Positions 28,403 through 37,850 are shown, counted from the first letter of the stretch. The stretch: DNA of 64,000 bases from Sporocytophaga sp. (GCA_024707265.1 JANQAB010000002.1:950188-1014187); one strand, 5' to 3'. Made by a program: numbers and translations. Notes: a model not told the origin generated them from the sequence alone.

Positions 28403-29280
28403 GTTTTTTTGTGAGGTTGTTTATTTATAAGAAATACACCTGTTAATATTAAAAGGCTATAAACAATTTTTTCTGGTGTCAATTCATCTTTTCCCAGCAT
28501 CAAGGCAATGACCGCGGCAAATACTGGTTGTATGTAAATGTAACTTCCAGCTACAGAGGGGTTTACCTTTTTTAATACTCCAACATTGAGGATATAAGAA
28601 ATGTATGTTGCGAATATAATTATGAAGCCAATAGACAAATATGCTGTGGTATCAAAGTTTTGCCATTTAGTATCCAAAAATGAATTCATACTAAATGGAA
28701 GGACTAGAAAGAAACCCAGGTTAAACATCCATCTGGAAATCGTAATAAAATGATATTTTGCTAGCAAAGGCTTGGCAATGACGAGAAATAAAGCCCAGCT
28801 TACTGCGTTTAAAAGTACAAGTATATCGCCTATAAAAAAGTTCTTGAAACTGATGAGTCCCCGAAAGAAGTAAAGCACCTGTTCCTGTAGTACCCAAAAT
28901 TAATCCTAAAATTCTGATAGGGGTAATTCTTTCAAATCCTTTGAAAGCAGAAATAATGAGGACAATAATAGGGGTAACAGTCATCATTAAAGAAGCGTTG
29001 ATTGGCGATGTCAGACTTAATCCTTTGTAAAAGAGTAATTGATTGCAGGCAACGCCAAAGAGTGCACAAAGAAATATTTTTTTCTGTCTGATATTTCTAT
29101 TTTTTCTTTAATGAACAACCCTATCACATTGAAAAGAAGGATTGTTGCGATGATCCTCAATAGGATAATTGCAGAAGGTGCGATATATTCCGGTGTTGCA
29201 AATTTTGAGATTGTATAATTGGCTCCTGCTATTAAGGTTGATAATAATAACAACCCATGAGATTTTAAATCCTGCTTCAA
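28378..29280 (-). CDS. EamA/DMT-family exporter (two frame breaks)
   Basis: Three frames together encode one ten-helix EamA transporter of 300 residues. The first repeat starts LLLLSTLIAGANYTISKF and the second starts FIGDILVLLNAVSWALFLV. Adding one base in the T7 run at 29077-29083 gives RKKIFLCALFGVACNQLLFYKG; removing one from the A6 run at 28834-28839 gives QELFIGDILVLLNA. After both corrections the total length is a multiple of three. The start is probably the TTG at 29280, since no ATG is available upstream. The substrate of such exporters cannot be inferred. It is divergent from rarA. Confidence 0.78.
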
Positions 29281-29368
29281 AATGTTTCGTTGGTAAACCG
29301 GAATTTTTTTTTAATTTGTTAAACATAAGAAAATTTTCAAATTTTGATTTCCTAAACTCCGTCAAATC

Positions 29369-30649
29369 ATAGAAAATAAATATACATCCGGACAACCACT
29401 GGCAGAAAGGCTAAGGCCCACCAGCCTAGATGATTTTATAGGTCAAAAACACCTTGTTGGCAAAGGTTCTGTATTGAGGAAAATTATAGAAACTGGGTCT
29501 ATTCCTTCTATGATTCTCTGGGGGCCTCCAGGGGTGGGGAAAACCACTCTTGCAAATATCATTGCTGCTCAGTTAAAAACTCCCTTTGTCACACTTAGTG
29601 CTATAAGTGCAGGTGTAAAGGATGTAAGAGAGGTGATTGAAAGGGCCAAAGGTACACGCAAGACGATCCTCTTCATTGATGAGATTCACCGGTTTAATAA
29701 ATCTCAGCAGGATGCTCTTTTAAATGCTGTTGAGAAAGGGATAATTACCCTTATCGGTGCTACAACAGAAAACCCTTCATTTGAAGTTAATAGCGCTCTT
29801 TTATCAAGGTCACAGGTTTACACACTTAAAGCTTTGGAAGAGGAAGAGTTGAAAGGCATGTTGATTCAGGCTATGGAGAAGGATTTCCTTCTGAAACAAA
29901 AAAAGATTGAAATAAAGGAATATGCTGCCATGCTCAATCTTTCCGGTGGTGATGGCAGAAAGTTGTTGAACTTGTTTGAACTGGTAGTTGACAACTTAAG
30001 TGATAAGGAACCTATTGAAATTACAGATGAAGTTGTCTTAAAGATAGCGCAGAGAAAGGTTGCATTATACGACAAACAAGGGGAGATGCATTATGATATC
30101 ATCTCAGCCTTTATAAAGTCAATAAGAGGAAGTGATCCAAATGCAGCTGTATACTGGCTTGCAAGAATGATAGAAGGTGGGGAAGATGTAAAATTTATAG
30201 CCAGAAGATTGGTTATACTTGCTTCAGAGGATATTGGAAATGCTAACCCTACTGCTCTGGTGATGGCGACTACCTGTTTTCAGGCTGTCCAGGTTATTGG
30301 ATATCCTGAAGCTGATATTATACTTTCCCAATGTGTTACATATCTTGCATCTTCACCTAAGAGCAATGCGTCCTATGTGGCCATTAAACAAGCTCATGAA
30401 CTTGTAAGACAGACAGGAGATTTGCCGGTTCCAATTCATTTGAGAAATGCTCCAACCAAATTAATGAAAGAACAAGGGTATGGTAAAGAGTATAAATATG
30501 CACATGATTACGAAAATAACTTTGTAGAGCAAGAGTTTTTACCTGATAAAATTAAAGGGCGTAAATTATTTGAGCCAGGAAATAACGCCAGGGAAAATGA
30601 ACTCAGAACCAGGCTGAAAAAATTGTGGAAGTCTAAGTATGGTTATTAA
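29369..30649 (+). CDS. rarA: Replication-associated recombination protein A (RarA/MgsA, AAA+ ATPase)
   Basis: A clamp-loader-related ATPase that acts at stalled replication forks. The frame contains PLAERLRPTSLDDFIGQKHLVG, Walker A WGPPGVGKTT, Walker B FIDEIHRFNKSQQDALL, sensor GATTENPSFEVNSALLSR and the C-terminal tetramerisation region with RNAPTKLMKEQGYG. Homology begins well before the first ordinary start codon (TTG 29474), which would remove the conserved N-terminus. The frame is open back to a stop at 29345-29347, and ATA at 29369 followed by GAA AAT AAA is where an ATG would be expected. Either the start is a rare ATA/ATC or a base is wrong here. About 426 residues, the usual length. 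Confidence 0.88.
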   Translation: MENKYTSGQPLAERLRPTSLDDFIGQKHLVGKGSVLRKIIETGSIPSMILWGPPGVGKTTLANIIAAQLKTPFVTLSAISAGVKDVREVIERAKGTRKTILFIDEIHRFNKSQQDALLNAVEKGIITLIGATTENPSFEVNSALLSRSQVYTLKALEEEELKGMLIQAMEKDFLLKQKKIEIKEYAAMLNLSGGDGRKLLNLFELVVDNLSDKEPIEITDEVVLKIAQRKVALYDKQGEMHYDIISAFIKSIRGSDPNAAVYWLARMIEGGEDVKFIARRLVILASEDIGNANPTALVMATTCFQAVQVIGYPEADIILSQCVTYLASSPKSNASYVAIKQAHELVRQTGDLPVPIHLRNAPTKLMKEQGYGKEYKYAHDYENNFVEQEFLPDKIKGRKLFEPGNNARENELRTRLKKLWKSKYGY

Positions 30650-30758
30650 ACTTTTTTTTTAATATTTTTTTATTTTTAAAAGGGTTAAAAGGATAATAAG
30701 CTTGCACTAAAGATTCTGTAATATTTGTTATTTTATTAGGTATAAAATATTCAGAATT

Positions 30759-31256
30759 ATGAAGGTGAAAAGTTTTGACGATCTATTCATAGAACTCTTT
30801 CGAGATCTACATAGTGCAGAAACCCAACTGGCGGAAGCTTTGCCGGAGATAATAGAACGCAGTTCTAATCCAGACTTAAAAAAAGCATTTGAGAAAAGTT
30901 TAAAAACAACTGTAAAGGACAAGGAAAGGCTGGACAGTATTGCAAGAGCAATGGAGGTTGATCCATTTGGACAAATTTGTCCTGTAATGGGAGGCTTATT
31001 AAGTGAGATAAAAGATTACTTTAAAAGTATAGAAGATGATAATGTAATGGATGCCGCTCTGATTGTAGGTCTTCAAAAGGCAAGACACTATGAAATTGCA
31101 AGCTATGGTACTGTTGCAGCATTTGCTCATATCTTGGATTATGGCAATGTTGGGAATATCTTTCACGAAATAAAGGATGAGAAGCAGGAGGATGATGCTG
31201 AGTTAACCAATCTTGCCAAAGGTATGATTAATGAAAAAGCATTACTGCATTATTAA
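30759..31256 (+). CDS. YciE/YciF ferritin-like protein (DUF892)
   Basis: A 165-residue all-helical protein. LFIELFRDLHSAETQLAEALPEI opens the first helix with the conserved ExxLxDxxxAExQ pattern, and QKARHYEIASYGTVAAFA is the second family signature, holding glutamate and histidine that could bind iron as in ferritin-like folds. DUF892 proteins are often stress-induced; the function is not settled. Single gene with its own terminator. Confidence 0.87.
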   Translation: MKVKSFDDLFIELFRDLHSAETQLAEALPEIIERSSNPDLKKAFEKSLKTTVKDKERLDSIARAMEVDPFGQICPVMGGLLSEIKDYFKSIEDDNVMDAALIVGLQKARHYEIASYGTVAAFAHILDYGNVGNIFHEIKDEKQEDDAELTNLAKGMINEKALLHY

Positions 31257-31265
31257 TACTGCCAT

Positions 31266-31306
31266 AAAAAGGTTGAATTTATAAAGAATGTGATTTCAAC
31301 CTTTTT
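31266..31306 (+). terminator. Terminator of the DUF892 gene
   Basis: AAAAAGGTTGAA pairs with TTCAACCTTTTT across a 17-base loop. Confidence 0.8.
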
Positions 31307-31405
31307 AGGATTTTTTTTATTTTTTTGAATTAATTGTGTTTACTTAAATGCGAATTTCTATATTAAGATAAAGAGCGTGAAAAACGTCTAGTTTCAATTA
31401 AATTC

Positions 31406-32320
31406 GTGAGAAACTTTTTATACATTTTTTTGTCGTTGTTCCTTATGGCTTTCCAATCAGTGAGAGCACAACCGTATAATTACAGATGTAAATACCATTC
31501 GATTGTTATCGGAGGTGCTGGAAGTTATGCCAATGGAGATATTAAATCTTCATTAAGTACCATTAGGCCGGGTTTATCATTTGGCTTTAACAAAAGAATT
31601 TATCCAAGACTTTCTTATGAGTTTGACTTTCTATGGTTCAGGCTGTTAGGAGATGATTTTTTAGCTTCGGATAAAAAACTTGAATCTGCTGATTATCTTA
31701 GAAATCTTCATTTTAGAAATGATATAAAAGAGTTATCATTTACCTTGAGATATGATTTGCTGCCAAATACAGATCACTACCGTAAGCGCCCTATTTACAA
31801 TGCATATATTTTACTTGGAGGTGGTGTTTTTTATCATAATCCTAAGGCAAAAAATGACCGGAATCATTGGGTTAACCTTAGAAAGCTTCAAACTGAAGGA
31901 AAGTCTTATTCAAACATCCAATTCTCCGTACCTGCCGGTTTAGGATTCCGATATAAGCTTGCAATTCAATGGGATCTTGAGTTGGAACTTACGTATCGTT
32001 ATACTTCTACTGATTACCTGGATGATGTAGGTGGCAGCTTTATTAATCCTGATCTGTTAAAAAGTGATGAGGCCAGACAAATGTCAAACCGCTCCGCTTC
32101 TTTATTCGGGTCTTATAATGGAGCAAAAAGAGATATTGATTTCATTAATTATACACTTGAAGAACAATTTTTTTATCCAGGTTCCGGATATTCCTATTCA
32201 ACTTCCAAAGCACCTGGAAGCAAAAGGGGAAGTAAAATAGGACCTGATAGTTATGTCTTGGTATCTTTGAGGCTGATTTACATTATTCCTGGTAAGATAT
32301 ATTGCCCAAAATTCAGATAG
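31406..32320 (+). CDS. Outer-membrane barrel protein, PorG/DUF6089-like
   Basis: A 304-residue exported protein with a signal peptide ending at VRAQ. The mature part is rich in alternating strands, with IVIGGAGSYANGDI near the start, RLSYEFDFLWFRLLGDD, ILLGGGVFYHNPKAK and ELELTYRYTSTDYLDDVGG. The last motif and overall plan resemble PorG, an outer-membrane component of the type IX secretion system. The start is a GTG codon. If it is PorG, it fits with the two T9SS cargo proteins in the window. No neighbouring T9SS genes are seen. Confidence 0.65.
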   Translation: MRNFLYIFLSLFLMAFQSVRAQPYNYRCKYHSIVIGGAGSYANGDIKSSLSTIRPGLSFGFNKRIYPRLSYEFDFLWFRLLGDDFLASDKKLESADYLRNLHFRNDIKELSFTLRYDLLPNTDHYRKRPIYNAYILLGGGVFYHNPKAKNDRNHWVNLRKLQTEGKSYSNIQFSVPAGLGFRYKLAIQWDLELELTYRYTSTDYLDDVGGSFINPDLLKSDEARQMSNRSASLFGSYNGAKRDIDFINYTLEEQFFYPGSGYSYSTSKAPGSKRGSKIGPDSYVLVSLRLIYIIPGKIYCPKFR

Positions 32321-32407
32321 TTAGCCTAAAAAGCAGCCAGGAAATTTCATTTTTTAAAGATTTAAGTATTTTATGCTTAGGATTTTTTTATAAGAACCAA
32401 AAACTTT

Positions 32408-32415
32408 TATTTTTG
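32408..32415 (+). promoter_or_regulatory. -7 box upstream of sucD
   Basis: TATTTTTG matches TAnnTTTG and is 25 bases before the start codon of sucD. Confidence 0.45.
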
Positions 32416-32440
32416 TGGGGTATATTCTAACTAAAGATTC

Positions 32441-33328
32441 ATGAGCGTACTAGTCAATAAACAGTCGAAAGTGATAGTGCAGGGTTTTACAGGCTCTGAA
32501 GGAACATTCCATGCCGGTCAAATGATCGAATACGGAACAAACGTTGTTGGAGGAGTAACTCCCGGAAAAGGCGGCACTAAACATCTTGATAAACCTGTCT
32601 TCAATACAGTTGAGGACGCAGTTAAAGAAACAGGTGCTAATGTTTCTATTATTTTTGTACCTCCGGCTTTCGCAGCAGATGCTATTATGGAAGCTGCTGA
32701 TGCGGATATCAAAGTAATCATATGCATTACGGAAGGAATTCCTGTAAAAGATATGATTAAAGCAAAAGAATATATTAAAGGAAAAAATCTAACGCTTATT
32801 GGACCTAACTGTCCTGGAGTAATGACTCCTGGAGAAGCTAAGGTTGGTATAATGCCGGCATTTATTCATAAACCAGGTAAAATCGGTATCGTTTCACGTT
32901 CTGGAACATTGACTTATGAAGCCGTAGATCAACTTTCTAAAGTTGGTTTAGGACAATCAACTTGTATCGGTATCGGTGGGGACCCTGTAATTGGAACAAC
33001 AACCAAAGAAGCTGTTAAACTTTTGATGGATGATCCACATACTGAAGGTATCATCATGATTGGTGAGATAGGGGGAAGCATGGAATCAGAAGCAGCTAAA
33101 TGGATCAAAGAAAACGGTACTAAACCGGTTGTTGGGTTTATTGCTGGTCAGACAGCCCCTGCAGGTAGAAGAATGGGACATGCTGGTGCTATTGTGGGTG
33201 GAGCAGATGATACAGCTGCTGCTAAGATGAAAATTATGAAAGATTGCGGCCTGTTTGTGGTTGAATCTCCTGCTGATATCGGAGAAACAATGCTTAAGGC
33301 TCTTCAGAAAAGCAAAGCAACTGCTTAA
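32441..33328 (+). CDS. sucD: Succinyl-CoA synthetase, alpha subunit
   Basis: Forms succinyl-CoA synthetase with SucC in the TCA cycle. The 295-residue protein has the CoA-binding [13 protein letters not shown] and [12 protein letters not shown], the [11 protein letters not shown] segment, GPNCPGVM, and the phosphohistidine site [13 protein letters not shown] with His247. sucC is not adjacent in this window. The gene has its own promoter and a 15-base-pair terminator. Confidence 0.96.
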   Translation: MSVLVNKQSKVIVQGFTGSEGTFHAGQMIEYGTNVVGGVTPGKGGTKHLDKPVFNTVEDAVKETGANVSIIFVPPAFAADAIMEAADADIKVIICITEGIPVKDMIKAKEYIKGKNLTLIGPNCPGVMTPGEAKVGIMPAFIHKPGKIGIVSRSGTLTYEAVDQLSKVGLGQSTCIGIGGDPVIGTTTKEAVKLLMDDPHTEGIIMIGEIGGSMESEAAKWIKENGTKPVVGFIAGQTAPAGRRMGHAGAIVGGADDTAAAKMKIMKDCGLFVVESPADIGETMLKALQKSKATA

Positions 33329-33331
33329 AAT

Positions 33332-33364
33332 AAAAGAGGCTGTTTCATAGAAACAGCCTCTTTT
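33332..33364 (+). terminator. Terminator of sucD
   Basis: A perfect 15-base-pair stem (AAAAGAGGCTGTTTC with GAAACAGCCTCTTTT) with a three-base loop. Confidence 0.93.
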
Positions 33365-33420
33365 ATTTATCTAAAAGTCTAAAAAGACCTCATTCTAAAT
33401 ATTTTTTTTTCATGATTGCA

Positions 33421-33987
33421 TTATCTTCCCAGCATCCTATCTTTGAGATCTCCATCTGCAGGTTCATCCCCAAACCAGATAGTGAATAATAATTTTTTAA
33501 AATCCAGACCTTCGACCTGCGTTTTTAACTTCCCGTTTTTATAAAGTTTTACTCCAGAACCAGGTAAATACATGATATCAATCACGTCTTTATTGTGAAT
33601 TTCCTCTTTAAATGCCTGCATTAACTGGTCAATTTTAGCTTTATAAGGAGCGGTATTGCCCTTAGTGGCTTTTTCGAAACCTTCTTTAATCGTCTCTTCC
33701 ATTTTTTTATTCGTGATCTTATCAGAAATAATATACATTCTGATAGCTTGGGGTGCATCCTGGTTGATAACAGATTTGGGGTCTTTAGTTTTTTCTTTTA
33801 AATACAGTGCACCAACATAGAGGTCAAATATATATTTGGTTCTTACTCCTGCTCCGTTCAACAGAAGCTTACCTTTTTCTGTATCAATAGAAGCAGGAAC
33901 ATCCACTCCTTTAATTTTTGTCTGAGCTTGGCTTTTAAAGGAAAGGATTAAAATGCCAATGAAAAAAAGTATTTGAAGTTTTTTCAT
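33421..33987 (-). CDS. Exported chalcone isomerase-like protein
   Basis: A 188-residue protein with a signal peptide ending SQAQT and a chalcone-isomerase-like fold. Evidence is the stretch GVDVPASI, LNGAGVRTKYIFDLYVGALYL and the later IDIMYLPGSGVKLYKNGK and IWFGDEPAD. In bacteria this family is not known to act on flavonoids; fatty-acid binding has been proposed for related plant proteins. Periplasmic location is inferred. Confidence 0.82.
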   Translation of the reverse strand: MKKLQILFFIGILILSFKSQAQTKIKGVDVPASIDTEKGKLLLNGAGVRTKYIFDLYVGALYLKEKTKDPKSVINQDAPQAIRMYIISDKITNKKMEETIKEGFEKATKGNTAPYKAKIDQLMQAFKEEIHNKDVIDIMYLPGSGVKLYKNGKLKTQVEGLDFKKLLFTIWFGDEPADGDLKDRMLGR

Positions 33988-34076
33988 ATCATGAGTCAGT
34001 TTTAGTAAATAATTGAAGTAGTGATATTTTGTTTACTCTCTTGATTTTTAAGGAAAATTCTGGTTTAATTTGAATT

Positions 34077-34562
34077 ATGAAAGCAGAGGAACTAATAAAC
34101 CAACTTAAGTTGGAAAAACATCCGGAAGGAGGATATTTTAGGGAAATTTACAGAAGTGAATCAGAAATTCCTGAATCGGCCTTGTCTAGAGATTATAAAG
34201 GAAACAGAAATTATGCCACAAGCATTTATTTTTTACTTACAGAAAAAGAGTTTTCTGCTTTTCACAAAATTAAATCAGATGAAATTTGGTACTTCCATCA
34301 GGGTACTTCCATAGAAATTTACATGTTATCCGAAAAAGGTCTGGAAGTCAATAAGCTAGGTGCACAATATGACGAGCACTTTCAATTGCTTATACCCAAG
34401 AATACCTGGTTTGCAGCAAAAGTAGTCGGAGAAGGATATACTCTGGTTAGTTGCATGGTGGCTCCGGGTTTTTCGTTTGATGATTTCGAACTTGCCAAAA
34501 AAGATGAATTATTAAAACTGTTTCCTGAGCAGGCTACAATTGTAAAGGAGTTTTCACGGTAG
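34077..34562 (+). CDS. Cupin superfamily protein (DUF985)
   Basis: A 161-residue double-stranded beta-helix protein. It has the family start LKLEKHPEGGYFREIYRS, the strand block TSIYFLLTEKEFSAFHKIKSDEIWYFHQG with histidines and glutamates in cupin metal-binding positions, and VSCMVAPGFSFDDFELA near the end. Reaction unknown. Its last nine bases overlap the end of the convergent lipoprotein gene. Confidence 0.88.
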   Translation: MKAEELINQLKLEKHPEGGYFREIYRSESEIPESALSRDYKGNRNYATSIYFLLTEKEFSAFHKIKSDEIWYFHQGTSIEIYMLSEKGLEVNKLGAQYDEHFQLLIPKNTWFAAKVVGEGYTLVSCMVAPGFSFDDFELAKKDELLKLFPEQATIVKEFSR

Positions 34563-35105
34563 GTTGCAAACAAAGCTTTTCTGTATTTCTTCAAAACCAG
34601 TATTATTTTTCTCCTCATCTTCCTGAGCAGTTTGAAAAATAAGACCTAATGTTCTGCCTTTACAATTAAAGCAAACTATTTTTCCTGAATGTTTTAGTCC
34701 TGATAGTTGAGTTACAAATCCAGTGCTTGAAACCTGAAAATGTCCAAGGTTTTTGATGGGTTGAATTTCATTAAAGAGAATACCTGTGTTTTTGTAAAAT
34801 GAATTTTGAGACAATTGTTTCTTGAGAAGGAGTAAAAACTCTTCCTTGCTCACTTCCTGGTTAACCCAACTAAGGGTAAACATTCCACTCTCATTCATCC
34901 CTTTCTTTTCACACGTAAGGAAAAAGCCTAATGTGTCATTTATACTTTCAGATTGGGTAATAACCCAGCCCTCGGGAATGGTAAAAGAAATCCCATGTTC
35001 AGCAAAAGTGTTCTTCTGCGGTTCTTTGCACGAAAGGAGGATAATAATGAAAAAAGCCCATAATAAGGAATTTTTCAATTTCGGCATATGTTTGATAATC
35101 GACAT
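34554..35105 (-). CDS. Putative lipoprotein of unknown function
   Basis: A 183-residue protein with a type II signal peptide: a hydrophobic stretch LLWAFFIIILLSCKEP with the lipobox LLSC. The mature part resembles PsbP/DUF1795-like domains in its opening (GISFTIPEGWVITQSES) but I do not assign a family with confidence. Two alternative starts exist, 35105 and the ATG six codons later. Anchored to the inner or outer membrane by lipid. Confidence 0.65.
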   Translation of the reverse strand: MSIIKHMPKLKNSLLWAFFIIILLSCKEPQKNTFAEHGISFTIPEGWVITQSESINDTLGFFLTCEKKGMNESGMFTLSWVNQEVSKEEFLLLLKKQLSQNSFYKNTGILFNEIQPIKNLGHFQVSSTGFVTQLSGLKHSGKIVCFNCKGRTLGLIFQTAQEDEEKNNTGFEEIQKSFVCNLP

Positions 35106-35133
35106 AATATTAATTGATCATTACTTCTATAAA

Positions 35134-35265
35134 ATGAAACTGCTGAAACTACTTTTGGTTTTTTCCCTCTTTGTCGGAATAAGCTATTTCTCTAAACTTA
35201 AAAGTTCTTCATCACAAGATTTGTCATTTAAAAATCGAATTGCCTCCAGCTATTCATTTTTTTAA
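35134..35265 (+). CDS. Possible small secreted or membrane peptide
   Basis: A 43-codon frame with a signal-like start (KLLKLLLVFSLFVGISYF) and a polar tail. It ends in a T7 run; a one-base change there would extend it by only a few residues. It could be a real small protein or chance. No homologue recognised. Confidence 0.25.
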   Translation: MKLLKLLLVFSLFVGISYFSKLKSSSSQDLSFKNRIASSYSFF

Positions 35266-35344
35266 GCAAATCAGCAGATTTACTGCTCTAACCTTTCAAT
35301 AGTGAATTTCCGGTAATAACTTTGAATTCAAATTATACCGAAAG

Positions 35345-36199
35345 ATGATAACCTTTAGATTAGGCGGAGTACCAGAACATTTTAATTTACCAATTCATTT
35401 AGCAAAGCAAAGCGGAAAATTTGAAGAAGCTGGGATTGATCTCATTTGGACCGATTTCCCAGGTGGGACAGGAGCAATGTGTTCAGCTCTGAAAGAAGAT
35501 CATATTGACTGTGCAATACTGCTTACTGAAGGAATCACAGCGGACATTGTAAAAGGTAGTCCTCTTAAGATTTTGAAAGTATATGTAGACAGTCCATTAA
35601 TCTGGGGAATTCATGTCTCAGCAACTTCACCATACATTCATCTGGATCAGTTGGAAGATAAAAGATATGCAATTAGCAGACAAGGCTCCGGTTCTCATCT
35701 TATGTCTTATGTAGATGCTGATCAAAGAGGTTGGCAGATTTCAGAAAGTCAAATGGTTGTTGTTGGCAATCTTGAGGGGGCAAGAACTATTTTATCGGAA
35801 GGTAAAGCAGATATTTTTTTATGGGAAAAATATATGACTAAACCTTTAGTAGATTCGGGTGAATTCAGGCGGCTTGGGGAACGGCTTACTCCCTGGCCAT
35901 GTTTTGTATTTGCCGCATCAGAAAACTTTCTTGAAAAGCATGGTTCCATATTGAATATATTTTTTAAAATCGTTAATAAATCAGTAGAAGCTTTCATGCA
36001 AAATCCAGACGCACCAGATATGGTCTCTGAGAGATATTTATTGAAGAAAGAGGATTCAAAGGTGTGGTTTGAAAGTACAAAATGGAATACTGGAAATGGT
36101 ATTGAAGAAAAAATTCTTGATAATATTCAGGAATGGTTATATCGACTTCATATAATTCCTCATATGAAACAAATCAGCCAATTGGTGTATAAATATTAA
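35345..36199 (+). CDS. Substrate-binding-protein-like protein without signal peptide
   Basis: A 284-residue type 2 periplasmic-binding-protein fold: ITFRLGGVPEHFNLPIHLAKQSGKFEEAGID, then DFPGGTGAMCSALKEDHIDCAILLTEG, KRYAISRQGSGSHLMSY and GKADIFLWEKYMT. This pattern is seen in nitrate/taurine/thiamine-precursor-type binding proteins. Unlike those, it begins directly with the first strand and has no export signal, and no permease or ATPase gene is adjacent, so it may be a cytosolic sensor or enzyme. Ligand unknown. Confidence 0.75.
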   Translation: MITFRLGGVPEHFNLPIHLAKQSGKFEEAGIDLIWTDFPGGTGAMCSALKEDHIDCAILLTEGITADIVKGSPLKILKVYVDSPLIWGIHVSATSPYIHLDQLEDKRYAISRQGSGSHLMSYVDADQRGWQISESQMVVVGNLEGARTILSEGKADIFLWEKYMTKPLVDSGEFRRLGERLTPWPCFVFAASENFLEKHGSILNIFFKIVNKSVEAFMQNPDAPDMVSERYLLKKEDSKVWFESTKWNTGNGIEEKILDNIQEWLYRLHIIPHMKQISQLVYKY

Positions 36200-36311
36200 T
36201 AACTAAATCTGGTCATATTTTTCATTAATGAATGATCTGAATTTATTAATTTAGGGCAACTTTTAAGTTTAAATAATTTAATTTTTAACAAACAAAACTG
36301 ATTTTTAAATC

Positions 36312-36815
36312 ATGAAACAAAATTTTAGAAAGCTGCTAATTGGCGGAACTTTGGCTTTATTTCTAGGAATGACAATGGTGGGATGTAAAAAGGATGATGA
36401 TAACGGACCCGTTGTTTCAAATGGAAAGGCTACGATTATTGGATATCTGAAAGCACAATTAAATACTAATACTTCGGATTATGAGCCAGCAGCTAATGTT
36501 AAAGTTCAGGCAATCGTTAATTCAGCAGATTTAGTAACAAATCCAGATCCCAATAAAAACTATCCTAATATTGTCTACAATACAGTAACAGATGTTAATG
36601 GGAAATATACTTTCACTGTCGATGCAAATGGAAGACCTGTAGACGTAAGAATTTTACCTCAGGATTTTGAAGCAAAACAAAACAATAATGGAGACGAAAG
36701 AGCAATGATTTATAAATATCCTGGCTCATTCTATATCTCTAAAGATGTTTATGCAGGAACCATAGTTTATGAGGAATCCAGGTATTATGATTCTTATGTA
36801 AAGGCTGATTTTTAA
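36312..36815 (+). CDS. Putative lipoprotein with carboxypeptidase-regulatory-like domain
   Basis: A 167-residue lipoprotein: signal peptide with lipobox MVGCKKDDD, whose acidic residues after the cysteine resemble Bacteroidota lipoprotein export signals. The mature part (GKATIIGYLKAQLN to NTVTDVNGKYTFTVDANG) looks like a CarboxypepD_reg/transthyretin-like beta domain. It lies 23 bases upstream of an outer-membrane barrel gene and the two are probably cotranscribed, suggesting a surface lipoprotein that pairs with the barrel. No known family assigned. Confidence 0.7.
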   Translation: MKQNFRKLLIGGTLALFLGMTMVGCKKDDDNGPVVSNGKATIIGYLKAQLNTNTSDYEPAANVKVQAIVNSADLVTNPDPNKNYPNIVYNTVTDVNGKYTFTVDANGRPVDVRILPQDFEAKQNNNGDERAMIYKYPGSFYISKDVYAGTIVYEESRYYDSYVKADF

Positions 36816-36838
36816 TCTGATTTTTTAAATAATTCATA

Positions 36839-37777
36839 ATGATGAAAAAAATAATCCTAGTAGCATTGCTGACTATTTCAGCATGCAAGCTTGTGACAGC
36901 GCAGGAAACAGTGGCAAGTCAGGAAACTGTTGAATTAAGATCAAAAAAAGGTGTTTTGATTTTGCCTAAAAAGGGAGAATATGCTATCGGATTTTCAGCT
37001 GATCCAGTGTTGTTTTACCTTGGTAATTTCTTCCATGGAGATAATCAGACTCCAGCTCCTTCAGTCGAATATCCGAATGGATTTAGTAATACAGTATTAG
37101 GAGGCAGAATTGGTAATGCTTTCACTGGTAAATATCTTCTTGATGATCATACTGCAGTAAGAGCCAGGTTCCAGTTTAACTTTACCAAATCAACTAATAA
37201 ATACATTGTTGCTGAAAATAATGATGGTACAGGAAATATCCTTTCTCCTCAGTTTGTTGAAGATAAAGTTACTATTAGAAATAATGCTGTATTATTGGCT
37301 TTAGGACTTGAAAAGAGAAGAGGAAGCAGCAGAGTTCAGGGAGTGTATGGAGCCGAAATACTTTTAGGGTTTAATAAAGTAAAGGAAAAAGCTGATTATG
37401 GAAATGGTATGGGTGTAAATTTCCCAATACCAGTTTCTTATGAATCTGCTTACAACAGAATTCCAGGATCAGATTCTACAACCTCAAGATGGACTGAATA
37501 TAATCATGGAACTACATTATTTGCTGGAGTCAGAGGTTTTGCCGGAATAGAATATTTCTTTGCCCCCAAGCTTTCTATTGGTGCTGAATTCGGTTACACA
37601 TTAGGTATTGCCAACAAAAAAAGTGATTCTGTAAAGCTTCAGGCGATGAATAATGCGACAGGAAATGCAGTGGAATATGAAGCGAAGCCAACTCCAAATA
37701 ATTCAACTGGAATTAACAACTTTGGATTAGGTTTGGATAACCTGAATGCTAATCTGAACCTACATTTCTATTTTTAA
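36839..37777 (+). CDS. Outer-membrane beta-barrel protein
   Basis: A 312-residue protein with signal peptide (ILVALLTISACKLVTAQ) and amphipathic strands ending in an aromatic residue (NANLNLHFYF), the hallmark of outer-membrane barrels. Strand-like repeats such as LLALGLEKRRG, YGAEILLGFNKV and IGAEFGYTLGIANKK support this. It follows the lipoprotein gene by 23 bases and ends the operon at a strong terminator. Function unknown. Confidence 0.75.
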   Translation: MMKKIILVALLTISACKLVTAQETVASQETVELRSKKGVLILPKKGEYAIGFSADPVLFYLGNFFHGDNQTPAPSVEYPNGFSNTVLGGRIGNAFTGKYLLDDHTAVRARFQFNFTKSTNKYIVAENNDGTGNILSPQFVEDKVTIRNNAVLLALGLEKRRGSSRVQGVYGAEILLGFNKVKEKADYGNGMGVNFPIPVSYESAYNRIPGSDSTTSRWTEYNHGTTLFAGVRGFAGIEYFFAPKLSIGAEFGYTLGIANKKSDSVKLQAMNNATGNAVEYEAKPTPNNSTGINNFGLGLDNLNANLNLHFYF

Positions 37778-37800
37778 AAAGAATTAAAAGTTTATTGATA

Positions 37801-37835
37801 AAAAAGAAAGCTGTCCCTAGGGCAGCTTTCTTTTT
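37801..37835. terminator. Terminator between the barrel gene and a hypothetical gene
   Basis: AAAAAGAAAGCTG pairs with CAGCTTTCTTTTT; the loop contains CCC and GGG. T-runs on both strands suggest use by both convergent genes. Confidence 0.88.
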
Positions 37836-37850
37836 TTATAAGATATTACT

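Noticed and set aside
34822-35133. Plus-strand frame running into the small peptide gene
   Set aside because: This part is antisense to the lipoprotein gene and starts at a TTG; only the part from 35134 on has a plausible start.
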